Of a stretch of DNA of 64,000 bases, positions 13,194-24,147 are shown in pieces (positions within the stretch are counted from its first letter, which is position 1; every line of letters starts with the position of its first letter). The notes beneath the pieces were generated by a model, which saw only the letters and a list, made by a program, of their open reading frames with translations, ran no database searches and had not been told where the DNA came from. This stretch comes from Microplitis mediator. Its lineage: Eukaryota > Arthropoda > Insecta > Hymenoptera > Braconidae. Position numbers and translations under genes: made by a program. The DNA lies in the NCBI RefSeq assembly GCF_029852145.1, contig NC_079978.1, forward strand, positions 20,937,774-21,001,773, read 5' to 3'.

Positions 13194-14333
13194 TATATAT
13201 ATTGAAAACTAAACAGCGAACATTTTGTATCTTAATAAATTATCTTTCTTTGTGTTTCTCTTACCGCTGTTAATTGCGGTGTTATTATTTATATAGTTTA
13301 AGTGTGTTATCATTGTAGTATAAGAGATATTAATTTATAAGTTCTGATATACTACGATACGTCGGAAAGAGAAGTCACCGGTGCTATAAACAGCAGCTGC
13401 GGGAGTAGTTCGATGCTCGCCACGAGATCGCGCCTACCATTTGTAGTGTCCCTGTTAAGAAACTTACATCAGATGTGTTAAGTTCGATTGTCTTTGATTG
13501 TTGTGATCCGTACAATATAAAATAAATTGCTTTTCTATATAAGTTTTTGAAATGGCCACTAATAAATACTTAGAATTGTAATTCATTAAACTTAATTTTT
13601 AATTATTGAACTTAATTTGAATCTTGAACCATTATGTTACGAGTTCTCTTTTATCGTTCGACAGAATGTCAAGAACCTTTTTTGATACTAATACAGTATA
13701 TTCTAATTATACGGATTCTTGCAATGATAAACATATAAATTTTTCGTGACATCGTATATTTCAGTTTACTCCTTCTTCTGGTTTTGCCAGTCTTTCTCAG
13801 ATTTATTTGAGAAATCATAATATTAAATATATATTTTCATTTTTGAATATAACGTTCTATTTTGATAATCAAAAATCCACGGAATTAAAATTTTCATTCG
13901 GCTCACGAAGACGTTTACTCATTGTCCGCAAGTTTTCAAGCTGGTGAAAACATTGTATCGTCGAGAACACATTGTTGGTGATGTACGGGCGCTTTATACA
14001 CGCCAAAAGAAAAGAAATCTTCTCTTTTAGCAAAACTGCACCAATACTGTGTCAGGTTGAACCACCTGGATTTCCACCTCTCAAGTGTTTCATGAACGAT
14101 GTCATGATCGTTGAAATCCAATTGGTTTTTGACGATATCAGGAAACTCGCACATTCTAGCTTTTCTAACCCAGGAATATCAAGAAGAAAAACTTTCTTCT
14201 TCGTGGATTTTTTTTCCTAACATAGACATTTGAGAAAATCCTCAATAAAATAATTATGTAAAAAAAAGTTTATGATAAAAAATTGATGATTCACTTTATA
14301 AAATTTATAGTGACTTAGAATAAAAATTACAAT

Positions 14334-15452
14334 TAATAATTTCTAAAAAATGTAAAAAAAAAAAATTTAGACAAAAAAAATTAACACAAAAAAAAAGTTT
14401 CAATTTTTTTTTTTGGCATTTTTTAGAAACTTTTTATTTTTTTTTGTCATTTCTTTGCATTTGCTGAGTCACCAATGCAAAAATCTGAGAAAAGTAAAAA
14501 AAAAATAATTTCTTCATTTTGATTATGATTACACAATTAAAGGAACAAAACTTGCTCCTTTTAATTGTTTAGCAAAACTTTGATCGATGATTCCCAAAAA
14601 ACGGTTCGATGGATCAATTTAAAAATTTACAGGGGTCTTGGGGGTACATTAAGCTAAAAAAGTCCTTGGCCACATTATTTTTTTTATCGATATTTGCAGA
14701 GTAGCGTTTGATTTACTAAAAAACCAAAACAAGTCATTTTTTTGTACTTACTTCTAATGGATGTTAAAAATAAAAAAAATTTTTTTTTCCAAAAAAAGAT
14801 GACATTGATGACAGGGTCCTGTAGGGATTTTATTCAAATTTTAAACGCCGCCCTTTAACTTTCTGTGTGATCATTGGTACCTGAAATATCGATGATCAAA
14901 GCCAAAAGAATAATTTTCTATTTGAAGGCTGATATCTCTGCGACAAAACGTCCTACGAGGTTAAACAAACAACCAAATTGAAGCTGAATGAATTTGCTAA
15001 ACGAGCTATGTATTTGTTTAGTTTAAAGAATTTTTCCGCGGTCTGTGGGCTCTTCGGAAAAAAAAAAAAAAAAATTTAGAAATTTTTTGTCTCACGGTAT
15101 TTCTCATGTTTGCGCAATAACCGAAGCTTTTGAAAAATTTTGAAAAAAATGCACCAAAATTAGAGATTTTAAGCTACAAAATGCTTTTTCTAAAATCTCG
15201 ATACGATCATTTTTCACCAAGTTACAGCCTTCCAAAAATCACTAAAAAATTTATCAAATTTTTCTGCTCCTTTAATTTTTTGCATTAGTGTATATTGTCA
15301 TATGACTGACTGACTCTAGTTGCATTTCTATAAAACAAGAAAAGAAGGCATTTGTTTTCTAGCTATTCTAATGTTTTAAAAAATCACTTTCACATTCGTT
15401 ACAAATATATTTTTAATCCGCGTTTTAATCATTATTATTGGTATATCTATAT
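14334..15452. mobile_element. Diverged relative of the ATTAAAGG MITE family, left end unclear
   Basis: From about 14531 the sequence reads ATTAAAGGAACAAAA, and it ends at 15290 with CTTTAATTTTTTGCATTAGTG followed by TA, like the 11985-13193 element. Internal blocks (GTGTGATCATTGGTA, GATATCTCTGCGACA) also correspond to blocks of that element. The left terminus is eroded. The remaining bases to 15452 are family sequence similar to 6720-6850. No gene seen. Confidence 0.6.
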
Positions 15453-16478
15453 TAGGGTGCTTCGTTTCCGGTGAAAGTATTTTTTTCGATGCTCATCAAG
15501 CAAAATTTTGTTTTTTATGCTGAAACAAAAATTCCTGCCAAGTTTGAGCTCTTAATTACAATTTCAAGTACATTCCATTTGATTTCAAAGATTTCCCATT
15601 TAAAATACATGTAAATTAAATTACTTTTTTTTAACTTTTTAATACTCAGCTGCATTTTATGATATCGACGCGGTTTCTGTAGCAAATTGTAGGGCATTTG
15701 GTGTTCTTCAAAAGTGCCCATAGTTACTTAGCTGTAATTCCAGCTGTTTTACTAGTGTCCATTGCGGAAGTTATTTTTTCTATGAAATTGACCTTTATAG
15801 ACTTGCGGAACGTAAACCAATGAAAGTACACTAAAAATGCTAATAGAGATTTCATAGGAAATTTTATTCCCTTCAAAAAAAGTCCTATGAGTCAAGTCAC
15901 TAAAGTCCATAGTTTCCGAGTTATAGTAATTTTAATAATTTGAAAAATATAATATCAATTATAATAGTTTTTTTTTATATTTTATTTTTCAAATTATTAA
16001 AATTACTATAACTCGGAAACTATGAACTTAAGCGACTTGACTGATAGGACTTTTTTTGAAGGGAATAAAATTTCCTATAAAATCTCCATTAGCATTTTTA
16101 GTATACTTTCATTGGTTTACGTTCTGCAAGCCAATAAAGTTCAATTCCATAGAAAAATAACTTCCGCAACGGACACAAGTAAAACAGCTGGAATTACAGC
16201 TAAGTAACTATGGGCACTTTTGAAGAACACCAAATGCCCTACAATTTGCGACCAAAACCGCGTCGATATCATAAAATGCAGCTGAGTATTAGAAAGTTAA
16301 AAAAAAAGTAATTTAATTTACATGTATTTTAAATGGGAAATCTTTGAAATCAAATGGAATGTACTTGAAATTGTAATTAAGAGCTCAAACTTGGCAGAAA
16401 TTTTTGTTGCAGCATAAAAAACAATATTTTGCTTGATGAGCAACGAAAACATACTTTCGCCGGATACGAAGCACCCTA
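15453..16478. mobile_element. hAT-like fold-back element with 8-bp target duplication
   Basis: Ends are TAGGGTGCTTCG and CGAAGCACCCTA, and an identical ATCTATAT lies immediately outside on both sides (15445-15452 and 16479-16486). An 8-bp duplication is typical of hAT elements, but the family assignment is inferred from this alone. The two halves are inverted copies for nearly their entire length, meeting near 15950, so the element is one hairpin of about 500-bp arms. The ORFs in the arms are mirror products. Confidence 0.85.
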
Positions 16479-16486
16479 ATCTATAT

Positions 16487-16982
16487 ATTATTAATGTATA
16501 TAGACTATAGCATTATTAATTTAAACCCGGATAAAAATAAATCCGGTTTAAAAATCCTGACTCTAAAGTTTGTCAAATATTTTACGATGCTTTAACGCGT
16601 TTGCTGAAAGGTGAAATAATCGTGATAAGCCGATAAGAAGTTTAAAAAGTAGGGCTGGTTATTAAAACCACGTGAGATAATTTGTAAGCAATAATAGTGA
16701 CGCAAAAATTTGTTTAGTCCGAGTTAAAAAACGAGACTCGATGGATTACTCTACAATTTAGCAATCCACGTCTTTATTTTTAAATGTATTCAATTGTTTA
16801 AGAGAAAAACAAAGTTTCCGTTTGCTGCGCAAGTGTAATAAGGACAGTACCGTTCGTCGACTTGGGTGTGATAAAGACAAAACAGCTCGAGCCTTTAAAG
16901 TATTTTAAAAATTAGTTGTCTCACTTTGACCTTCGGCGTCGCTTTTCGTTTTATCTCTTTCGCACTCATTATTTCCCTTGTG
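16487..16982. other. Noncoding stretch, nothing recognised
   Basis: Mixed-composition sequence with no ORF or repeat signature that I could support. It serves as the left flank of the SINE that follows. Confidence 0.4.
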
Positions 16983-16995
16983 CCCGTTGCCTTCT

Positions 16996-17296
16996 TTTTT
17001 TTTTTTGTTTTTTTTTTTCAGTATATATATGTATATTAAAGGCCTTGGGCATTTCCAATCCAGCCAATCGAGTCGAATTCGAATCAAATTCACATCTCCA
17101 TCAAATCAAATTCAATATTTAAACCAGATCAAATTCATCATCGGCGACGGGACGAACCTCAGGGCCGAAAGACCTCACACTCTTTGTGTGAAAAATTCTT
17201 TCGGCAACCGCTGGAATTCGAACCCACGCCTGGCCAGTGATCAAGTTCGAGAGGCCTAGGTCTTACGCCTTAGACCGCTCGGCCATGGTCACCGGT
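16996..17296 (-). mobile_element. tRNA-derived SINE with 13-bp target duplication
   Basis: On the minus strand the element starts near 17296 with a tRNA-Ser/Leu-like head: A box TGGCCGAGCGGTCTAAGGCG and B box GGTTCGAATTCC, then a unique body, and finishes in a long A-rich tail (T-rich on the plus strand, 16996-17019). CCCGTTGCCTTCT precedes the tail at 16983-16995; on the head side the same word is reconstituted from CCCGTTGC (17297-17304) plus CTTCT (18122-18126), because a later retrocopy split it. Internal Pol III promoters are retained, so transcription is possible. Confidence 0.85.
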
Positions 17297-17304
17297 CCCG
17301 TTGC

Positions 17305-18107
17305 ATAATCTCATCAACAAACTGAAAGTTGAGGATCAAGCCCAGGTTTTAAGGATGGCGAGGAGTAATTACTCGCCCCCGGAACTATTTATGAATCTGG
17401 ACAAGCTGGGATGCATCCAGGACAGTAACAACCTACCAGTTATTTACCACATAAAGAGACATTGTGCAAAAAAGGTCATTTGTACCGATACGGAGAATGT
17501 TCCCCCAGAAAAATGGGTATACTCAAGGGATCTGCCAAAGCGAGACTCAGAGAGTCTGGACAGACTTTCAGAAAAATATTGGTGGCTGCAGGGCGATGCC
17601 AAATACCTCGACGAAATAAGAAGAAGAGCCAGGAGAAAACAACAGCATCTACGTTAAATAAGCACAATTTGACCCACCCATAGTCGCTAACATTAGTATT
17701 CAGAAAGGTTCTTTATACCCAAACTCACTGTATATATTGTATATATTGTAAATAACTTTAATTCCTTATCCTCAACCCCATTCCCACCTCACCCCACAGT
17801 CACATGCCGAACCTGGCAAATAACGGAAGCAATGGTTTTTATATCAATTTTTTTTTACCATAGCAATACATTAATCAAGAAGAATTAGAAGACTAATTGG
17901 TCTATATTTAAATAACAACTGATAAATTAATTATTTATATTATATTTAAGTTTATGTATAATTATTAAGATCCATCATGTGATGGCAATATAATTAATAT
18001 TTTTATTATGGATTAAGTTAGTTCTAAGGTACTATATTACTTATGTACTGTTACTGAGAATATTACAAAAAAATAAATAAACCTTTTTCAAAACCAAAAA
18101 AAAAAAA
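17305..18107 (+). mobile_element. 5'-truncated poly(A) retrocopy (LINE fragment or processed copy)
   Basis: An A run ends the insert near 18108, preceded by AATAAATAAA, a polyadenylation signal. The insert is bounded by ACCGGTCCCGTTGC (17291-17304) and ACCGGTTCCGTTGC (18108-18121), a 14-bp target duplication with one change. It carries an open frame ending at 17657, with a basic C-terminus (RRRARRKQQHLR) and a hydrophilic body including KWVYSRDLPKRDSESLDRL; I do not recognise the protein. The missing 5' end fits L1-type target-primed insertion. It landed in the target duplication of the SINE. Confidence 0.75.
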
Positions 18108-18219
18108 ACCGGTTCCGTTGCCTTCTAAGTTCAACGAAGGAGTGCTGACATTTATGATTTCCTTCTATTACTACTGAAATTTACATTATATAGACGTTTG
18201 AAAATTGATTTTGTCAAGA

Positions 18220-18481
18220 GTCGCGGTTGCCGAATTGGTAAGGCGCCGAGGCTATGGGACTTGGCAGTCTCTCATGATGTTTAAAATCATATTGTGTGGC
18301 TTTGTCACTTTCGATTAGTATCGGAATCATATATATGATAAATATAGATTCATTTTCAATAATAATAATATATAATTTATTTAAAACTCTAAGATGAACG
18401 GAGGAGTTAAAGGTTCATCTATCATGGGAAATTTCCCACCTAGTTCACTCGGAGGTTCCTGGTTCAAATCCAGGGCGCGAT
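18220..18481 (+). tRNA. Interrupted tRNA-Leu-like sequence (gene or pseudogene)
   Basis: The 5' part (GTCGCGGTTGCCGAATTGG, then TAAGGCGCC) and the 3' part (TCGGAGGTTCCTGG, then TTCAAATCCAGG) together give a tRNA shape: an acceptor stem with six of seven pairs, D stem GCC/GGC, and T stem CCTGG/CCAGG with loop TTCAAAT. CCGAG pairs with CTTGG just downstream (tRNA-Leu-like, with a 9-base loop) or with CTCGG near 18450 (a type I tRNA with an intron of about 190 bases). The intervening AT-rich block sits in the variable arm or the anticodon loop accordingly. A T run follows at 18483. The odd loop argues for a pseudogene or a Pol III SINE-like unit. Confidence 0.45.
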
Positions 18482-18482
18482 A

Positions 18483-18497
18483 TTTTTTTTTTTTTTT
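18483..18497 (+). terminator. Pol III-type T run
   Basis: A run of about 15 T directly follows the tRNA-like sequence ending at 18481, as expected for Pol III termination. Confidence 0.5.
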
Positions 18498-18696
18498 CAA
18501 ATTAAGTAGTAATCAAAATAAAATTAAAAAATTAAAAATTATTTGTTAATATCTTCTATCACTTTAAATTGACTGCTAGATAAATTGATCGTATAGGAAT
18601 ATAGCTTCGGGAATAAGTTTGTTCATGAACAAACTTATGAACAAAGTTGATAAGTTGATAAAAAACTTGTCCATCACGAATTACATTTTCATATCT

Positions 18697-19142
18697 TTGT
18701 CAAAAGATAATCGAACTTAACACATCTGATGTAAGTTTCTTACCAGGGACACTACAAATGGTAGGCGCGATCTCGTGGCGAGCATCGAACTACTCCCGAG
18801 AAACACAAAGAAAGATAATGTATTAAGATACAAGATGTTCGCTATTTAGTTATCAATATATAACTGACTCACTCTAGTCACATTTCTATAAAACAATAAA
18901 AGAAGGCATTTATGTTCTAGTCATTCCAATGTTTTAAAAAATCAGTTTCACATTCGTTAAAAATAATTCGTATTATTATGTTGTAATTTTATAGCGTGGT
19001 GAATAAATTGAAATCGATTTATAACACCAAAATTGGTTACTATATAAAATGGGGCACAATAAAATGTTAAGTATTGAAGAAATTAATAAAATTAATTTTT
19101 TACTTGATCAAAATTTTTTTTCATCATGAAATCGCTAGAAAA
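18697..19142 (+). mobile_element. Internally deleted copy of the Tc3-like family
   Basis: It starts with the same sequence as 5479 (GTCAAAAGATAATCGAACTT), contains the GGCGCGATCT module, then jumps from CGAACTACTCCC to GAGAAACACAAAGAAAG and continues as 6640-6950, ending with CATGAAATCGCTAG as at 8325. It lacks both MITE insertions found in the 5.15-8.76 kb copy and so documents their empty sites. Confidence 0.8.
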
Positions 19143-19857
19143 ATCCATTTGTTTAAAAAATTAGTTGACACAAGAAAAAACGTTTATTTGATGATGGGTC
19201 ATAAATTCGCTTAAAAAAATGCAGAATAACTTGATTAATAAAATTGCTTATTGCCAAGATTTATATCTATCATTTTTGGCATGGGAACAATTTTATTTTT
19301 TTCATATTCAGAGTATTGATTAAATCGTTTTTTTTTTTTTTTCATAATTGACACAAAAATAAAACTGTTTTAACCAATTTTGTGTTATAATCAATAGCAA
19401 TAATACTTTGAGCACGACGCTACCAAAATTTTAAAAAATAGTTGAAAGAATGTTAATGAAATTATTCTTAGTTTTTAAAAACAATTCCCACCTACGACTG
19501 AACAAAAAAAACCTTCCGATCATAAAAGTAGCAGCTATCCAGTGATTCTATTTCTGGATCGCTTGAAAACTGATTTCAGTGTATTTTTTGCTTTGGTAAC
19601 AGTAAGAATTCCTCGAGATTTGACATTAAGAGTAGATTTTTTTTTTTATTTTAAGTTATACTACCATTTAATTAACAAAATTGTGGTTACTAGTAGTTGT
19701 TCTTTACTGAAATTTTTTTGATACTCATTACGATTTAAAAGAAAGGAAGAAAAATTACTGATAAAAAGGAAATGTTCTAACTTTGAATATTTCCATTATA
19801 TTTTGTTCAAACTTTTTTATTTGTATACAATACGAAGTTCACTATAATTTAGTTATC
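19143..19857. other. AT-rich noncoding stretch, no gene seen
   Basis: No ORF, RNA or repeat could be supported here. The region lies upstream of a small exon-like ORF at 19858. Confidence 0.4.
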
Positions 19858-19980
19858 ATGGATTTACGAAGAATGTCTAATTGGAATGTATTAAATGTTG
19901 AAGCTGCACTTCAACAGTTAAATTATCAAGAGAAAGAGAATGATGGATTTGTAATAATAGTACCACGTAGTACTACGGTA
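19858..19980 (+). CDS. Possible small first coding exon, unknown protein
   Basis: An ATG at 19858 opens a 41-codon stretch that runs into a fair splice-donor sequence (ACTACGGTAAGA, with GT at 19979). The encoded start contains MSNWNVLNVEAALQQL. I do not recognise it. It resembles in shape the start at 22290 (MSVWNQLNVLEHA), which might mean related or alternative first exons. The frame can also be read through to a stop at 20046. No downstream exon could be linked with confidence. Confidence 0.25.
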
Positions 19981-21470
19981 AGAGTTATTGTTAATAAGTT
20001 TTTAAAAAGCAGTAAAAAATATTTAGATAAATTTTTACAAAATTAAATTTCATTTTATCAATATTATACTAAAGTATTGATAAATTTTCCAATGTGATGT
20101 GATATTTGAATAAAAATTCATAAGGAAATTAAAAAAAAAATTTTTAATTTGTATAAAAGTAGCAGTATATAAAAAAAAAGAAAGAACTGTTAAAAATACT
20201 GATATTTCCTATAAATAAACGAAACATCCCAGCTGGAGGCTCTACCAGTAGACGCGCTGTTGAAACATTCTAATGAATTCTTATAAAAATTTTCATATCA
20301 GAATTCATCGGAAATAAGAATCAGAAATTCAGTTCTTCTATATAAATTCATCAATATATTTTTCGTCTAATTATTGGGGGTCATCCATTTATTGGTCGAG
20401 TTACTCAACTCATAAAAAATAATATTGGACAAAAATAATTAAATTTTCAAATAAAAACCAATATTTACATTTATTTGTTTCTTTGTCCATTATAATGATA
20501 ATTGTAAAAAATTATCTGGTTTGAGGAACAATAATTTGAATTTTTTATTAAATAAATGACTTCCCGCCTTAGAATCATTTTGTCAGCGAGGTGTATAAAT
20601 AGTATGAGAGTTGGGTCTTGTAAGAGCTTACAGCAGAGAACTAAATTATATATTTTTCTTCCATAAAAGCCCGGTAATAATCAATCCTTCAAAAAACGTC
20701 GAAGAAGACGTCCCGTTCTGGAAACTTGCCAATTACGTATTTATAACTAATGAGAAACAAGTCAGTCGCAAACATCGTTCGTTAACCATCGGTCAATTAA
20801 CTCAAAGAACAAAGACCAATATTTCAAAAAATTAATTTTCAGTATTCATTTTATTACTAATAATCGAGAAATTTTTTTTCAATTTTTCTGCAACTAAAAC
20901 TTTTTTTATACTATTTTTATGGTAATTAATTATTGCTTAATTATTTTAATTACAAATCACAAGGTCTGAAGACAATGAGTGAATATTAAACAATAAATAG
21001 AATAAAATATAAATTTATTTCAAATTAAGGAAATTACATTAGTAATAAAAAAATATAAATATTGGTGCTTTATCAAGTATTTGAATATTCAAAAATAAAC
21101 CATCTGGGCCCAGAAGAGTGACAAACGTGAAATGAGTTAAAGTATCTTTTAAAATTTTCTATCGAATATATAAAAACGTACTTGTGTATATTAGAGTTTC
21201 TTATTTTGGAGTAACTCTTTTTTTTTGTGCAAGTTAAAAAAGTAACAGTTTACAATAAAAAAAAAATATTTTCCCGGTGGGGAAAAAAAAATCTAAGACA
21301 ATCACAGACATAGCCCATCGGAAAATTCGATTTCCCGTTTGAGTAACATTAAAAAAAAAATTTTTAAGAAAAATAAACGATACTCTTGTAGAACACAAAA
21401 TTCTCTAGAAAGCAGTTCTTAGAGTGAATACACATGTGTAAATTTTTTACACAAATACCAGTGTAAAAAA
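19981..21470. other. AT-rich stretch with one weak exon-like ORF
   Basis: An open frame at about 20629-20835 is preceded by CTTACAGCAG, a possible splice acceptor, and ends NISKN with a stop. The 60-odd residues (including VEEDVPFWKLANYVF) match nothing I know. It could be a terminal exon linked to the start at 19858, but phase and donors do not settle this. The rest is noncoding. Confidence 0.25.
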
Positions 21471-21821
21471 AAATTGTTGGAAAAAAGGTCAAAAAAGTGT
21501 TGACTATTCTAAACTTCAAAACTTGACACAATGACGAACTTTTTTTAAACTATTTTCAAACTTCTAAAAATGCATAGAAAAAAACAATTGACCTAATACT
21601 ACAAATTAACATTTTTCAGTGCAAAATACGTTCAGAAAAAAACGGATTTCGAACTATTTCTGATCATTTTTCGTTTTAGCATATCTTAATAATATTAGGA
21701 CATTTATTGATTTTTCCCTTGAATTTTCAAAAGTTTAAAAGACGTTCAAAAAATGTTCGTCGTTGTGTCACGTTTTAAAGTTCAGAATAGTCAACACTAT
21801 TTTAATAATTTTTTTTTACAC
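21471..21821. mobile_element. Small MITE with GTGTAAAAAAAAATT termini
   Basis: GTGTAAAAAAAAATTGTTG at the left pairs with AATTTTTTTTTACAC on the right. Internal inverted blocks (GTGTTGACTATTCTAAACTT at 21508 with its complement near 21776) show that it folds back over most of its 351 bases. No ORF. Confidence 0.75.
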
Positions 21822-22289
21822 GGGTAGTATTTTTGAATTTTTTTTAATTTTTGAATTTCTGTTATCGTAATACCTCTGGTATTTATTAGAACAACTTATT
21901 TGTCATTATATGATTCTGAAGTAAGTTCAGATATTCAAATAAAAATAATCGAGTTAATAAATGAAGAATAAAAACTGCTTCATTAAAACTTCAAAATGTG
22001 TAAATGTCAAAAATATTAAATTAAATTTATTTGTGGAAAAAACTTTGAGTGACTTTGCATTTGAAAAATCTTCAATTTTATTCGAACAACTTCAACTTTC
22101 AACAAATTTTTTTTTTATTCAAAACTATTACTTTATTAACTTGCACAAAAAAAATTTGCTAAAAAATAAAATATTTTGTAGTGCATTAGGTATAAAAGTA
22201 TTAAATTATCATTTCCACGGTAGTTTATTAATCTATAAAATTATATAGTTAATAATTTATGACTGCTGTGATCTCTTCGTTCTTTCATA

Positions 22290-22484
22290 ATGAGCGTTTG
22301 GAATCAATTAAATGTATTAGAACATGCCACTTCCGCGATATCAAGAGATGACCTTAGAAATAGTACTCGCCGAAGAAATTTAGCGGTAATTTTAATTTTT
22401 ATAATTGTGTTACTATTTTTAAATCTCCTGCATGTTGTTGAAAAATCTTTTCTATTTATGACAATAAAGTTTTTTCCTGATTAA
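22290..22484 (+). CDS. Possible small single-pass membrane protein
   Basis: The ATG at 22290 opens a 64-residue frame with a charged N-terminal half (DDLRNSTRRRN) and one hydrophobic segment of about 20 residues (LAVILIFIIVLLFLNLL, residues 31-47), fitting a tail-anchored or type II membrane protein. CAATAAAG overlaps the end of the frame at about 22461, so any transcript might be polyadenylated soon after the stop. I do not recognise it; it could equally be a chance ORF. Confidence 0.3.
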   Translation: MSVWNQLNVLEHATSAISRDDLRNSTRRRNLAVILIFIIVLLFLNLLHVVEKSFLFMTIKFFPD

Positions 22485-22783
22485 AGTAAAATCCTCTATC
22501 ATTACACTTACAATAAATTCATTCACCGCAATGAATGGGCACTTTTCATGATTCATCATTTTGGCATCTTGACATCTCTAGCTATATGTCTAGAAAATAA
22601 TTTATTTAATTTAATGTGTCTAGTATTACAGAGAAAATATACAATAGTAAATTTTTTTAAATAATTTCAAATTTTTATTCTTTTTTTTTTTTTTTTTTCT
22701 TTTTTTGAATTTAAAAAAAATGTTATGATAATATTAATTATTGATACATTTGATCAAGTATTGGAAACGAAAACCCAATTGAA

Positions 22784-23780
22784 CACTGAGAAAAAAATTT
22801 TCTCCTGACAACTAAATTTTAGTTATGACAAGAAAATGATTTGATTGCCCATTGCCAATCATATATTTGGTGGTTTCAACTAAATTTTTTATAATCCACC
22901 AACAAAACAAATTATTAGAAACTATAAAGTATTTAGTAAAGATAATTATGCGTTATGTGGCAAGCATAAAATCAAATTGATTATCTGTAGAACTTATAAA
23001 GTAGTCATAATGAAATATATTCGTGAGCCTTAGAGAATTACTTATTAATAATAATTAAATATTATTTTAAAATGACAGACTATTTATTAACAGTTAAATA
23101 AATGCATAATTAGAAAAATAATTTATTTTCCTCACATGTACTTTATTCGTACTATGAAAAAAATTTTTCAGATAAAACATTTTTATTAAACAATAATGTC
23201 AGAATGTGATACAGAATATCCGTATATTATTATCAAAAATATTCAGCGGACAAACCATCCCATGAAGGCTTCAAGCTGGCGAATATACTAACTCTAAAAT
23301 AAGTATCGTACCAGGAACACCACAAATGGTGGGCGCGATCTAGTGGCAAGCACCGAACTACTCCAGCTGCTGCTGCCTAACACCATAACTTTTAAATCAA
23401 TAATCATTAGATTCAAATATATATTTATTATCTTTGAACAAATATATATATTTATTCTAAATGAATACATTTTTTTGTGACTACGTAATATTTATTAAAG
23501 TTAATATAATAATATTTTGCTTTAATATTTGGATTTGTTGGCACTATTAAATAGTTTAGCTGTCCATTAAATAAATATATTTTTAACTTTACCAAACGAT
23601 TTTATTATCTTAGAGAGAGAAATATTAATGTCAACCAAATAGAGTCTATTAAATCATTTGTTAAAAATGACAAAATAGATTATATTGACGTAATAAAATT
23701 TAGTTGTCCCAAATAAATTTTAGTTTAACAGAATTTAGCAAAACCAATTTGATTGTCCGAAGATAAATTTTTTCTCAGTG
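22784..23780. mobile_element. CACTGAG MITE, copy 1
   Basis: It begins CACTGAGAAAAAAATTTTCT and ends AAATTTTTTCTCAGTG, with AA on both outer sides. It is nearly identical over 997 bases to the copy at 24872-25866, differing by scattered substitutions and a few small indels. It carries the GGCGCGATCT module (about 23306-23390) shared with the Tc3-like repeats. No credible ORF. Confidence 0.9.
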
Positions 23781-24147
23781 AAGGTAAACCCATGGTCATT
23801 ATGAGAAATACAGTAGGAAAAATTAATGAGTTTTACTGAAAAAGAAAATAGCACGATGATGTGAATTATAAGTGTACCTAGATAAATCCCGTTGAGGTTT
23901 AAAATTAAGTTTAACCAACGTCTTTGTATATATTTAGTACTCACGCTTGCGCAATTAAATAGAAACTTGTCGGATTCCTTCGAATATTGCAGCGGGTGCA
24001 CGTTCCCTTGAAATCTCTAGTGTTTGTTAATTTAGTTTATCGTAATTTAATTTTTGTGTGTGGGCGTTTCTTTCAAAATTTATAACAAATATTACTATTT
24101 GATAAAAAATTTTTTTTGTTAATTGTAAAAATAAAATTTATTAAAAA

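Larger units (their letters stand above)
8964..14333. repeat. Giant inverted repeat (palindromic element) with nested MITEs
   Basis: The sequence from about 8964 to 10013 reappears in inverted orientation at about 13266-14333, and 11886-11984 reappears inverted at 13194-13300. Identity is very high, including long stretches without change. The arms, about 1.15 kb each once insertions are removed, meet at a MITE occupying the exact centre (11985-13193); another MITE (10014-11885) interrupts only the left arm. Mirror-image ORFs of 72 and 82 codons in the two arms are a consequence of the palindrome and show no known domain. Parts of the arms match the Tc3-like family at 5.15-5.65 kb. Confidence 0.9.

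Noticed and set aside
9082..14220. Two pairs of matching 72- and 82-codon ORFs at 9.1 and 14.0 kb
   Set aside because: They are mirror images created by the giant inverted repeat; there is no recognisable domain and both strands are open.
16022..16207. 61-codon ORF and its partner at 15515-15721
   Set aside because: Products of the arms of the hAT-like hairpin, with no similarity to a transposase.
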